Positions 29,652-41,629 of a stretch of DNA of 64,000 bases are shown here, one piece after another (the stretch's first letter is position 1; every line of letters starts with the position of its first letter). Source of the DNA: Membranipora membranacea (lineage: Eukaryota > Bryozoa > Gymnolaemata > Cheilostomatida > Membraniporidae); assembly GCA_914767715.1 (NCBI GenBank), contig OU612069.1, positions 13,141,387 to 13,205,386 on the forward strand, read 5' to 3'. The notes below the pieces were generated by a model. The model was not told the DNA's origin. It saw only the letters and a program-made list of their open reading frames with translations, and did not search any database. Position numbers and translations under genes: made by a program.

Positions 29652-31228
29652 AGAAGTTTTTCAAAATGGCATTTAAGTTTAAGTGAGTCTAAAATCATAC
29701 CTTGACTGAGGACCTTGTTGTATTGGTCCTGAGTGTCAAACTTTACTTTAAAGATGCGCATTTTCTTTTCCCCTTTGTAAATCCTTATAGCTGAAGAGTT
29801 GGGGAAATTCTGTGATATCTCTTTTATTACAAGTTCATCATCAGCATCGATAGGAATGCCTCTCAGCATACCAGTGTTGACTTTTGCTGATTCTGGATTG
29901 ATTGTCTTTCTTACTTGCGAATTTTCAAATAGTAATGTATTCCAAGTGTTTATCAACTTGGTCACTGTCTTTTCATCGCGAAGGTGCAGCATAATTTTTG
30001 GAGATTCTGTCTTGAAATTGTAGGTCGTCATGTTTTCTATGATTGTTGGGCCGAATTCACGGTTAATCTCACGTCTGATGTCGTCTTGATTATAGTTTTG
30101 GTAGGTTTTTGATGACTTGTTGATACTTATTACGATGCAGTGCTTGGGGTTGAAGTTGTTTGGACGAGCTGTTTTTGTAATAGATGGCATGTGATCTGGT
30201 GTGTTGGATGTAGTTGCCGGTGAACTTGGTGTTGGTGTGTTTTGATGTGTTGTTGATGAAGGAATATTTCTGTGGAGTTGTCTACTGCTGCTTGCAACTG
30301 ATGACCATTGTTGTGTGGTGTTAAGAGTTTGAGTTGGAAGATATGTTTGTTGTACGGTATTTTTGGAATTTGATGGACATTCCTTTGTACTAGGGCTCTC
30401 AGAAAAAGCACCAGTAATTTTATCCAATTTAACCTGCATGCTGTCCATCTTCTCCTGCATGCTGTCCATCTTCTCCATCATAATAGAAAGCACACCATGT
30501 AGAGTTCTGCATGACGCACATCCGGGACTCTCCCCACAATCTCTGTCCCTGGAATGACTGGGAGCGCTGTCGACGAATGGAGCAGAAGTCTCCATTGTCT
30601 CAGACAGGGAACACTGAGAAGACTCTGGCAGTGAAACTGTAGATCCCCCTAGAGCACCTTGTGTGCTTTGTTGTTGAGTTGTGCTGCTGTTGGCATTGGT
30701 TTGTTTACTTTTTAGCGATTCCATTGCATTTGAGCATGAGGAACGGACTTTCTCGTTTAAATTGGCAATTGTTTCTGGCTGTAATTCACCTACCAGCTTA
30801 GAGTAGTGACTTATAAACACATCCACATCTTTGATAGCATTCACCAGTATTCTAGAGGTGGTATGGTAAAAGTTTGCAGTATAAAGGCGTCTATCCGATT
30901 TCTTCTTGTTTTTAACGGTGAATATGGTGGCTGTTGTGTTTTTGTCCTTATCTTTATTCATTTTCCTAGTTACATAAAGATATTGCTCCTGAATTGATGT
31001 TTGAAATATAGATCTGACAAGCTCAAAAACAGCTGTGCTGCAGTCAACGACAATTTGGATGTTTCCCGGATTACCTTTTATGGTGATAGACTCATCAGTG
31101 GTAGTAGAGTCGATTTTCTTTTGTAATGCCTTCAACTTGTTGAGCGAATAGGTGAAGATATTATCCTCAGCATCATCCTCATCAGGATCATTACTGGAAA
31201 TGAGTTTTCTCTTCTTGCCTTTGTTCAT
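29648..31228 (-). CDS. LINE ORF1: RNA-binding/chaperone-type protein
   Basis: 526 residues from the ATG at 31228. The N-terminal 170 residues are a folded-looking charged region (AVFELVRSIFQTSIQEQYLY, then VFISHYSKLVGELQPE) with no family I recognise. A short coiled coil with the repeats MEKMDSMQEKMDSMQVKLD lies at about 250-275. A Ser/Thr/Pro-rich linker follows. The C-terminal 170 residues (FNPKHCIVISIN, GMLRGIPIDADDELVIKEI, FKVKFDTQDQYNKVL) have the pattern of an RRM-like fold common in LINE ORF1 proteins. No CCHC knuckle follows. It ends with TGA overlapping the ORF2 ATG. Confidence 0.82.
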   Translation of the reverse strand: MNKGKKRKLISSNDPDEDDAEDNIFTYSLNKLKALQKKIDSTTTDESITIKGNPGNIQIVVDCSTAVFELVRSIFQTSIQEQYLYVTRKMNKDKDKNTTATIFTVKNKKKSDRRLYTANFYHTTSRILVNAIKDVDVFISHYSKLVGELQPETIANLNEKVRSSCSNAMESLKSKQTNANSSTTQQQSTQGALGGSTVSLPESSQCSLSETMETSAPFVDSAPSHSRDRDCGESPGCASCRTLHGVLSIMMEKMDSMQEKMDSMQVKLDKITGAFSESPSTKECPSNSKNTVQQTYLPTQTLNTTQQWSSVASSSRQLHRNIPSSTTHQNTPTPSSPATTSNTPDHMPSITKTARPNNFNPKHCIVISINKSSKTYQNYNQDDIRREINREFGPTIIENMTTYNFKTESPKIMLHLRDEKTVTKLINTWNTLLFENSQVRKTINPESAKVNTGMLRGIPIDADDELVIKEISQNFPNSSAIRIYKGEKKMRIFKVKFDTQDQYNKVLSQGMILDSLKLKCHFEKLL

Positions 31229-31299
31229 TTTGGGTGAAAATTACCCAGATTTATTGTCAATTTTTCTGGAGCTCAGATTTTTTCAGCCTTGCGCTTCAA

Positions 31300-31440
31300 G
31301 AATTCAACAATCAATCAAGAATTCAACAATTCAATCAAGAATTCAATTCAATCAATTCAATCAATTCAATCAATCAATTCAATTCAATCAATCAATTCAA
31401 CAATTCAATCAACATTCAATCAAGAATTCAACAAAGGATT
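31300..31440. repeat. CAATTCAAT microsatellite-like block at the LINE 5' end
   Basis: Irregular repeats of TCAATCAATTCAAT fill about 135 bp directly upstream of ORF1 on the LINE's coding strand. Whether this is part of the LINE 5' UTR or a pre-existing array at the target site is unclear. Confidence 0.75.
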
Positions 31441-31450
31441 AACTACCAGC

Positions 31451-32522
31451 GACAATTAATTCGATAATTAAAAATTTTGACAAGGAATATTGAGGTAATT
31501 AAGTCATTATGCCTGTTAAAGGCTAACCTCCCTGCTTGTGGCACACAAGCTTTCAGCTTAAAATGTATTACTGTAAACGTTGTTGTCTTGTCACTAGCAT
31601 TTAAATACTATCTGTACTAGTGCCAACACCTGCTAGGGAACTACCATCCAAGAGTGAGAGAGAAAAATGCCACAATTGCTTCCTGTACACCATATAACTG
31701 AGATGGCTGGGAATGATAAAGTTTAACATCAAGAGCTCCTTTGTAGACAGGTAATGACTGTATACCAGGTTTACAATAGATTTACCTTTGCCTCTCTCTA
31801 CCCACATACCATAGCATTCAGAGCTAAATCCTTGCTCAGAGCCATTCAATCTCAAAAATCCCAAGGAGCGTAGATTAAGACTATGCCAATAATCAGTATT
31901 AATACTGCATGCTTTGACACCAAGTATGTTTTCTAGCATCAGTCAGCATATTTTCGGTAGTTCTGTGGAGAATATGGCCTCATTCGCATATCACTTTTCT
32001 CCACTTAGGCATGTAGGGCGATTAATACAAAGTAGATCCTCGCTCAACTGGTGAGCGATGTTGTACTTTTTTATTAGTAGCAAAGTTTTGTGATAATTCT
32101 GCTAGCATAATTTAGCTGATGTATTCTATTTATGCAGTTGCTGCCTACATTCTCAGATTGCACAAGATATAGCTTAGGGTAGGCCTACAGTACAACACAG
32201 AAGAGTTGAACATAGGTATTTTGTCGGCTCATCATACTCAATACTAAGAGTTTTCTGTGCTTACAAAAACTGTGAGGAGGACAATTCGAATGGAATGCTT
32301 TCATTGTAGCAGCTAACTTGCCTGGTCATCTAAATACAAACTCATTGAATACAATGTCAATCAAATTATATAATATTGACTAGAACTGGGCTAGAACTGT
32401 AAAGGATTATACTATAACAATACAATAGCAATAATGAATGTAGTTTATTTGGCAGGCAGGGTTAATTATACGATGATGTTGCTGGTTGGGTAATGATATA
32501 TGGGGCATGAAACTCAGTGTAT
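31451..32522. other. Non-coding stretch with inverted copy of a dispersed repeat
   Basis: 31780-31885 is the inverse counterpart of 24830-24965. A 112-codon minus-strand frame spans it but shows no domain. Otherwise nothing recognisable. Confidence 0.45.
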
Positions 32523-33860
32523 GTCCTGAAAATATGAGGTCTGTAGCTCAATAATTGCTTATTATGCCAGCTACAAAAGAAACTTTCTCTAAAGCATCAC
32601 AAATCAGTAAAATAATGTGTAGGCACATTTTTTTCTTTTTAGCAGCAGCATGGCTTCGAATGGTCTGACACCAGAAATTTTTATATCATTGGATTGCTCA
32701 TCTTCTGAGGAACACAGTGGTTACTTTCTTTAGTAAACAAGGAAAATATCTATTACCATATCGTAAAGCTTTATTGAAAACAGTTAAAAAATGATATAAA
32801 TTGCTGCCCTGCTGCCGGCTTATGTATGCAATTATTCCACTTTCATGGGGGGCAAAGAAATACACAGTTTGTGAGTGTGTCCTGAAAATCTGAGGTCTGT
32901 AGCTCAATAATTGCTTATGCCAGCTACAAAAGAAGCTTTCTCTAAAGCATCACAAATCAGTAAAATAATGTGTAGGCACATTTTCTTTTGAGCAGCAGCA
33001 TGGCTTCGAATGGTCTGACACCACAAATTTTTATATCATTGGATTGCTCATCTTCTGAGGAACACAGTGGTTATTTTCTTTAGTAAACAAGGCAAATATT
33101 TACCAACATATCGAAAGCTTTATGGAAAACAGTTTGAAAATGATAAAATTGCTGCCCTGCTGCCGGCAAATGTATGCAACTACTCCATTTTCATGGCGGG
33201 CATTTTTTGAGTATGATCTGAAAATCTGAGGTCTGTAGCTCGACAACTTATTTTGTTTGCAACAAAAAAGGATTCCTCTTTACAATCATTATGATTTATA
33301 GCCATATTGAGAGTTTAAAAAATTTGGCACCAACTCGAACCCAGAGCTCTGCGTTGACGAAATAGAGAATTATCCACTGAGCTACACAGACATGTTGTAT
33401 CAAAATAAGAGTGTCTGCCTTAAATTCAATGGAGCATGAATTCTGTATTACCATAATTACATTATGATGATGAATACACACACAATCAGCATATTTGTGC
33501 ACAGCTAAATCATCGCAAATCAATAAAATAATGTAGAAGCGCATTTTCTTTTGAGCAGCAGCATGGCTTCAAATGGTCTGACAACACAAATTTTTATATC
33601 ATTGGATTGCTCATCTTCTGAGGAACATAGTGGTTATTTTCTTTAGTAAACAAGGAAAATATCTACCAACATATCGACAGCTTTACGGAAAACGGTTAAA
33701 AAATGATATAAATTGCTGCCCTGCTGCCGGCTTATGTATGCAATTATTCCACTTTCATGGGGGGCAAAGAAATACACAGTTTGTGAGTGTGTCCTGAAAA
33801 TTTGAGGTCTGTAGCTTGATAAGTTTTTATGCCAGCCACAAAAGAAGTTTTTCGCTTTAT
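32523..33860. repeat. Tandem repeat, about 350-bp unit, three full copies plus a partial
   Basis: Units begin at about 32523, 32879 and 33214, with a final partial unit from 33788. Each starts GTCCTGAAAATNTGAGGTCTGTAGCT and contains GCAGCAGCATGGCTTC and GCTGCCCTGCTGCCGGC. The third unit is interrupted between about 33245 and 33505 by an insertion carrying a tRNA-like segment. Each unit holds only short open frames. Confidence 0.85.
33325..33392 (-). mobile_element. tRNA-like SINE head inserted in the tandem repeat
   Basis: On the minus strand the segment reads GTGTAGCTCAGTGGATAA (good A-box), then CTGGGTTCGAGTTGGTGCC (B-box with altered last bases). It lies inside an insertion of about 260 bp that splits the third tandem unit. 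The altered B-box and lack of good acceptor pairing argue against a working tRNA gene. Confidence 0.5.
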
Positions 33861-33959
33861 AATTTATATGAATTTTGGCCTTTTCGAGATGTGGAGATAA
33901 CTCGGGTTCACAAAATTACCTTATATGCCCTGAGTAGGTTTGGTCTGGTTAGGTATGGC

Positions 33960-34290
33960 GCAAAGTATTAACAAATGAATGTAGCTTTTAGAATTTTTCC
34001 TTACTTTTTACTCTCACAAAGGTACTACAGCTTTTATGGACCGTGAGTCATTAATGAGCACAATACCCTGGACGTATCCCAAGTTAATCTTAAATACACA
34101 TGATCACCGTTATCTTATCATACAGTTTGACAAACACTTTGGCAGTTTAGCCTCTGGTCCATTCTCATCTGCGCTGATAAAGTTATAATCACAATGTTAA
34201 AACTGAGTTTTCAAGGTGATAGGGCTTTTTTTTGCTGTGCAATCATGTGCCAAACTAATATGTTTGCATCATTTGTGATCGGGTAGAGCT
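33960..34290 (+). promoter_or_regulatory. Upstream region of gene copy 1, shared with copy 2
   Basis: About 300 bp before the copy-1 ATG match 48290-48611 closely (for example GGTCCATTCTCATCTGCGCTGATAAAG). The tandem duplication therefore carried upstream sequence and probably the promoter. No TATA box or factor site could be assigned confidently. Confidence 0.45.
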
Positions 34291-37200
34291 ATGAACATGG
34301 CATGCAGAACGGATGCTGCTGTTTTTATATTGTTGGTGGCATACACTTCAATACCGACAGTGTTGTCAGCTACATTTGGAGAGGTAAGATGATCATTTTA
34401 CAACTTTGCTCACAAAAATAGAACGAACAACCGTTTGTTTGCTCTGTCTAAAAAATAGAAATGTTCTACTAATTTTGTTATCGTAAGTGTTTAAATGCGT
34501 ATATCAGCAAGCCAAACTTGTTTATGATTCAAAAAGACTCAGATTTTTGGAGTCAATTACTTTTCCGCTGTATGTTGTTCTCAAGCCTAATATTCCAAAA
34601 TTTGAAGTAAATAATAATTCAGTTTCGACTTTAACAGCGGCTAGACTGACATTCAAAGTCGCTGGGACAACTCAACAATCAGTGACTGACATTGTATTCG
34701 ATGACATTTATCAATTAGCTAAGCATCTCCTTTTCAGCTATGTGATAATGTGGCCATGAAATGCTTTACAGGGGCAAACAGATATCCCTCATTCATTTAA
34801 TTTACAATGAAATAACTTTGTTCCTTACACAGAATGATGACAAGCTCAACATTGTCTGTTTTCAGCGTTTGATTGAGGAGCAATTGACGATAGATGCCAA
34901 CTGGATAGACAAAGATGCCCAGGGTGTAGTAGATATTGTATTTGTGTTGGATACCAGTGGAAGAGTATCTGATAAGCAATTCGAAGTCGAACTAATGTTC
35001 ATGAGAAATTTTCTGGAATACTTCAGCATATCAAGAGCTGATGCTCAGGTGAATATATTTATAATACTATAAGATAATCAGAGGTTATGGGACCTTTTAT
35101 CGTCCCACTCAGCAACAATGTTAGCACAGTAATATATAACGAACACTTCAAGTTTTTTGTCTATAAATGTGGCATTTTCCCTCTCTGAAAAACAGCTTTT
35201 CTTCCAAGGATTGTATGTTTTAAGTTTGAAATTCTTATTTTAGGTAAAGTTTTATCAAAAATTAGGAAATCTGAACAAGAATTTCATTGCATGTAGCTCT
35301 AAAAAAAGCAAATCTGGAGAGGGCGAGGTTTGGACATCGTGTCCGTGTGTGGTGTCATTCGATCACCAAGGTCATGCACAGACTCAAATTTACTCCTCTG
35401 ATTGATAACTGTTCTATCCATCCTCAATAAATATGCCTAAATATGTCCACCAGGTTGGAGTTGTGACGTTTGAAAGCACGGCAGAAGTAAGGCAACAGCT
35501 GAAGCAAGACTACAACAAATGCGATTTGCTTGATGACTTGGTAAATCTACGTAGGAAAAGCCGTGGAGGCACCAACATCAAAGCAGGTCAGCAGATTCAA
35601 ATTAAAACATCGTTGGTTTAGTTTCACTTTGCCTTCAGCATCCTACTTTCTCATGCCATACAAAAAATCACAAATGTGACATTCTGATTTTCTCACTTGT
35701 AACTGTAACTATACTAGTGCATTGGAATAGGAAACTGAAGGTTATTGTACATTGGACTTGCATAGGACATATTAAATACGTCATATATAACAAGAGGAGA
35801 CAATTTCTAATACTACTCAAATTTTCCACTCAATAGTGCTATGATTTGTTTTAGCACTGCTTTCATAAATTACTGACATAAACATAAAAGAAAACATAAA
35901 CATATTTGCAGGTTTGGACCTTGCTAGACAACTTATCGCACAGAATGGTCGCATAAATACTGGCGCAAGGCCTATTATTGTCCTAATAACTGCCGGTGCA
36001 TATGGTGGTGATAACCCAGCTTCTTCTGTTCAGGCACTGAAAAATATGAAGGTAAAATCTGCGTGACAATTTGAGGGGACACTGGAATGCTTCTTAGGAA
36101 ACACATTTGAAACTTTTTCTTTTTTCATCAGCCCCTAATCACGACGCTGTCCAATTGGAAATTTGCTAAGTATTACAAAATAAATAATTTTATTATGATT
36201 GTTAGAATAAACATGCAGGGCTGCCAACTATGTTTATGGAAAACAAGTAGATTTTATTTGGGATATTGATAACTTGCTGGGTGAATTGGGGACGAGCTTC
36301 CCCGAATGTTCTTCTGCAATATGATCCTAAAATTAAGGTCTCTGGGTGCACCTGAAGCCATATACCAATGAACAAAAGCTTTCAACAAGGTGATTTTTAA
36401 TTGTTATCCTAGCTTACTCTTCAAAGTGTCGATTTGGCAGAAATATCAGTTAACAGAAATAAATTTACATTTGCATGTATATTTATTTCTGTTAGATAAT
36501 TAAAGGATATCATATATACAATGAATAATTTCCGAATTGCCTACAGTAGACATAAAATGCTTTATTACTTAAATGACTTAAATTATCATTAGGATTTATC
36601 GTTGACATTGATAATAGGTCATCGATTAATGAATTGCAAATGAATCGATGATGTGATGTTTATTGCAGAGTCTTGTTATTTTGATCACCATTGGTAATTT
36701 TGGAAACCACAATGAAATGTATAGCTGGGCTTCGAGAGACAACAGAAATAAAGAGATGGCATAAATTTGCTGTGGAAAACTTTGATAAATTTGCACATAT
36801 AGCTAATTATATACATGGTGGTGAGTTTATTAATCACAAAACCTATTGCGTTTTGGCTTGCATGCATAGCAAATACTTTTCAATTCATTCACTGCAATTG
36901 CTCTTCAAGCATACAATTATTTTATCAAGACCAGTTCATCTTTAAGTATCAACAAATCTGCAGAAAACTTTGCTACGTTTCTACAACTTTTTCTAATGTT
37001 CACATGGTGCAACATTTAATATAAGTTTGTCAACCTCCAAACCCAATTCAGTTGAAAGTTGTCCAGGAGGTTAAAGATTGTGGATATTGTTAGATATTTG
37101 GGGGCAAGATATCCAATACCATGAGCAAAATTTGTTCATTTATTGCTGAGATTTGCAATAAATAGTAACAATGACGGTAACTTCTACCTCTTTTTATCAT

Positions 37201-37978
37201 CAATGCAGTTACATCATATTATATTCATTCACTGTGGTAGGAACACACCAGAGCCGGAAATTCTCAATTGCTCTACCCAACAGCCTATGTGGCAATAGGT
37301 GTACTGGTAACGCTATATGCACCTGTGACTCCTTATATGGTAGGAGAGAGTGTGCATGTAGACATGGGAGTTGTGTTAGAAGATATGGGAGTCTGGATCG
37401 ATGTTCGCGTAAGTATGCTTTGTATTGTATTTCCCATATTGAACTTGTGTCAGCCTGTTAGCCAACTTTATGTTTCTCAGTTCAGACACATTACAAAAAG
37501 TTATGTAAATGTATACACTTTCGATCTGATCTGAGTTATCAAATGACTTAATACAAAAGGACAACTCTCCCGGATCATAACTGATCAAGAGTTAGTAAGC
37601 CATAGTTATCAAACCCTGAAACATTAGGATATAGTGGCCTATGGCTAGATAGCTGGCACTGTGAACTGATTCAGTTTAAGTTTCATCGTCAATAGTGTTT
37701 TACAGTTTTTTTTATTTGAAAATGGCGATTACGGGAAGTTCACAATTTCTCAAAGTTAAGTGTTTTATTTTGGTTTTAGCTTGTCCCATAGGAACATACC
37801 AGAATGAATGGTTATCAATAGCAAGGAGATGCAAGTCTTGCCCCAACAGTCTAACAACATTTTTGACAGGCTCAAATAGCATAAATCAGTGTGTCTGTGG
37901 TACTGGATTCTGGAACAAGAACGAAATATCAAAATTTTCACCATGTGATTTAATTTTCTGAAATTTTTATACATTTGG

Positions 37979-38091
37979 TTAATCCTAGTGCATGAACATA
38001 AGGTGGTGAATTTGTATAGAACTTATATATATATATATTCAAAGTTCTATACAAATACACCACATTATGTATATGCACTAGGATTTACCGG
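37979..38091. mobile_element. Foldback element of about 113 bp in intron 7 of copy 1
   Basis: AATCCTAGTGCAT at the left is mirrored by ATGCACTAGGATT at the right. TTTGTATAGAACTT is mirrored by AAGTTCTATACAAA around an AT-repeat loop. The symmetrical structure is absent at the corresponding point of copy 2, although related flanking sequence (near 53705) exists there. Confidence 0.7.
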
Positions 38092-39587
38092 AGCCATGCA
38101 GTCTTCATTATTATGAAAAGTCAATCTCCAGTAGCACAATCATGTCTATTGTTAAATTCTTTGGTTCATTATTATTTCTTGATTTTGCCCTTGTTGACAA
38201 CAAAAAAAATAACATCTTTAATTACAGCTATAAAATGCCCGCAAGAAACCCCAGAGCAGCTGGACCGTCATGCTATCTCCCTGAATGGTTCTTGCCAGTA
38301 TACATATGGCCAGACATGTCATTACAAGTGCCATGATGGATACGTAACCAACGGTATCACCGCGTTAGTATGTGGTATTGACGGTCGTATGAGTCACACT
38401 TTACCCCAATGTCACGGTAAATATACTTAGTTGAGTCAACACAACATTAAAAAGCATGGAACAGTTAGGCTGTTCTAAATAAATTACTAGGTCTGCATCA
38501 ACATAATTGAATTACACATTCCTACTCATTTCCTCTCCCATGCTTCGCTTGCTTGGATCTTTTGAAAAAACGTAGCAAACTACCCCTCCATAGCAGTTGG
38601 TTTCCTTCTGCCCCAGAAAAATCTTGAGTTAAATTTACTTTATAAAATTTATTGTAGCGGTATCTCATTGGGCTTGTGCAGTATATACCCATAAATACCT
38701 CATAGATGAGCAGGGAATAATTTTTAACACTATTCATGACTTTTATCCAGGAATGCTATCAATTTTTTCAGTGTACCAATATTGCATAAATATATTATGT
38801 ATATTGCTTTGGTAGTCTTGAAATACCTCTTATGAGCGAGCACTTCGCTTCCAGAATTACTCAATGTAAGTGTTATGCCCTCCCATAGTCATTCTGTCAT
38901 TTATTGTGAAGTTTCGAGGAATAAAAAACTAAATCATGACTTCATGACTTTACGACTTCATGACATCATGACCAAATATTATTTTTCTTTTTATACTCTC
39001 AGCACTATTGTGCCCCGCACCACGTAATATTCCACACAGTGATGGATGGAACTGTGGCGAAATTAATCCGTGGACCGCAAACTTCCTCTACAAAACTCTA
39101 TGTACAAACAAATGTAACTTTGGTTATGTTCCAAGACCAGGTACATCTCAATTCATCATGTGTGATTTAGATGAAAGCAGAGTCAACGGCAAATGGACCG
39201 GAACTGAACTTGTATGCGATCGTAAGTAGTTAATAATAAAAACTTCTTTCTGATCAAAACAAATCAGGAAAGTCTCCCGGAATTATGCTCTATTGTCTAA
39301 ACTAGATCAGATATCTGTATTTGAAGAAATGTTATACTACTTTCTATTCGGCACAACATAATTGAATGCATGAAAAATCCTGCTATTAATGTGCAGCATT
39401 CCCTATGGCATCATCAAACCAGCAGCTTTTGGAAATTAAGTCATTGACTCCAAACCCAAGCAAGTCACTAGGATATCACCAATAAGAAATGATTCACATG
39501 AAAGCATAAAATTCTTTAGGACTGACACCAACGGAAGCAGACACTGGTGATTGAACAGCACCAAGCCAATAAATGTCTTTTGATTTT

Positions 39588-39645
39588 AGCTCTGAAATGG
39601 GATCCCTTATCTGAAATAGTAAATGGGCAGTACGCTCAACAAACT
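39588..39645 (+). pseudogene. Truncated duplicate of the third sushi exon
   Basis: TTTTGATTTTAG and the following ALKWDPLSEIVNGQYAQ parallel the true exon 10 acceptor and ALTCQALPDILNGQYTE at 39704. The duplicate lies about 115 bases upstream, lacks the first cysteine and ends after about 17 codons. It is a relic of an exon-level duplication within copy 1. Confidence 0.55.
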
Positions 39646-40789
39646 AACAACTCTGTGCTTCGCAGGTTTTCACCTGTTCAAATCTTTTCTTTGCTTATTT
39701 TAGCTTTGACCTGTCAAGCTCTCCCTGATATTTTAAATGGGCAGTACACTGAACCAGAGTGTAGCCGCGTAGACGCAGAGATTGTATTTGGCAAAACTTG
39801 CTCTGTACAATGTAATCATGGCTTCAAGGTCTCTGATGATATTATGTGGACATGTCAGGGCAACGGAAAATGGAGCAACTATGTGAAGCCTGTCTTCTGC
39901 AAAGGTGAATATTTCCAGTCAAAATCCACTATAATTATCAGACAATTGCTATTTTATGATGTACCTTTATATTATTGTAAGAATTTAAACAAACAAATTC
40001 AAATGATTGAGATATGACACATTGATCTAGCTTTTACTCCATTTCCATATTAATATTAATCTGTAAAAAGTTTTGAATGCACAATTTTTGAAATTAGAGG
40101 AAGAGAGACATCAATACCATCACTCATGGTCTATGATTCTGCCTAACATTTTGCTTTTTGAATCAAAATTTGTTTTTGTTGTAGATAATTTTTGTATCGA
40201 TCCTGTGACTATATTATCTCTGATTAACTTTTTGAGCTAACTGTCACATTGTATCAATTTCACATGTCAATTTTACAGATGTGACACCTCCTGAATTCAT
40301 CACATGCCCACGGCATATAACTCAAAACAACGAAATAAGGGAAGGCTACGCTCTGGTTAAACTTCAGCCTCTTGGGGCCTTCGATAATGATCTATCTGGA
40401 ACAATAAATCAGAGCTTGACTCTTTCTTTAGCAGGTAACTATGGTGAAGTAAGATTCACCATTGAACAAGTCATCTGAAGTTTCACCTTTTGAGTCTGAC
40501 TCGGTTTAACTCATATATTGTCAGTATAACACAATTTCCTGATGAGGCACAATCCTTTATTGCATGAATTACAATTACAAGTGAATTCTCCATGTTTTAT
40601 TCTATCATATGAGCGATTTCCAGTTTTTGAATCCTTATATCGAGGAAGTTATGGTCTCACAAACTTTCAAGGTGACGGTGGTCGATCGGCATTTGGAGCA
40701 ATCCATGTGTTACGTCACAACGCCTAATACTTATTATGACCATGTTATACTATTAACCTCACAGAAAAAATGATGATCAAAATTTTATG

Positions 40790-40930
40790 GGGGCATGTGA
40801 CACTGGAACCCAGGCACAATGGACCATCAGGCAATACCAATACTACTGCACCATGGTGTATGATCCACCATTTATCTTGACCTCGTAGTGCAATGGTAGC
40901 AGCTTTACCTGATTTCGACTCCCACCTGCT
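40790..40930. mobile_element. Pair of tRNA-like segments in intron 11 of copy 1
   Basis: On the plus strand CTCGTAGTGCAATGGTAGCAG (A-box-like) is followed by TTTCGACTCCC (weak B-box). On the minus strand GTGCAGTAGTATTGG and CTGGGTTCCAGTGTC form a similar pair just to the left. Both are degenerate and probably SINE remnants. Confidence 0.35.
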
Positions 40931-41629
40931 GCACCCTTAACATTTAGATCATCATCTTATCTATGAACTTTTTAGTTTAACATAGTCATTACAAATATGA
41001 CACGTTGTGACATAACACAAGGACCCCCCACTGACTCCCAATGCCGATTGAAGGCCATCACCTTGAGAGTTTGAGAAACCATCACATGGGATTTTTAAAT
41101 TTGGAAATCACTCACATGATAAAACATGGATATCAAGATGTGATAAAAATAGCAGCCTCAAAGTAAGTCTTTGATGAAGGTACAGATTATCTCTGCGAAA
41201 AGATGTGTGCGCTAAGGTTTCAAAATTCTCCTAGTTCTTCTCTCCAGGACTTGATCTAGGTTTCCGTCCTTACAGGCAGTCTGTACAGAAGAATACCTAC
41301 ACACATGCTGATCCTTCCATTAAATTTCTGTTTTAGGAAAAAGTGAGGGGACCGATTACCAATGTGTGAATAAAGTGTGCGGCCATGAGTTTTTCAAATT
41401 CCCAATTGGTTCTTCAAAAGTCAATTTCACATTGAGTGACCGAACAGGAAATAGTGCTAGCTGTATATTCTCTGTCACTGTCAAAGGTAACGTCAGCGTG
41501 CGGTCCGTCAAAACTATATAAGAATTAACATCACTGTACCGAACTAGCAAAGTACTAGAACAAAGAACTAGAACTAGTACAAAGAATTAAAACTAGATGC
41601 ACATCCTAAATATGTATGTACAACACTAC

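Larger units (their letters stand above)
26785..31450 (-). mobile_element. APE-type LINE, apparently full length with both ORFs open
   Basis: Minus-strand order is: a 5' region rich in AATTCAATC repeats (31300-31440), ORF1 (31228-29648), ORF2 (29651-26907), a short 3' UTR, and a terminus near 26785 with ATATATA-rich sequence. ORF2 has an APE endonuclease and reverse transcriptase but no RNase H or restriction-like endonuclease. This places it in the CR1/Jockey-like group of non-LTR elements. A 3'-end relic of the same family lies at 8285-8350. Two uninterrupted ORFs suggest recent activity. Target duplications were not identified. Confidence 0.85.

Noticed and set aside
34384-34865. Extra exon between signal peptide and VWA in both gene copies (90-codon frame at 34487-34759)
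   Set aside because: The frame is broken differently in each copy, and joining exon 1 directly to the VWA exon is phase-consistent and gives a normal domain start.
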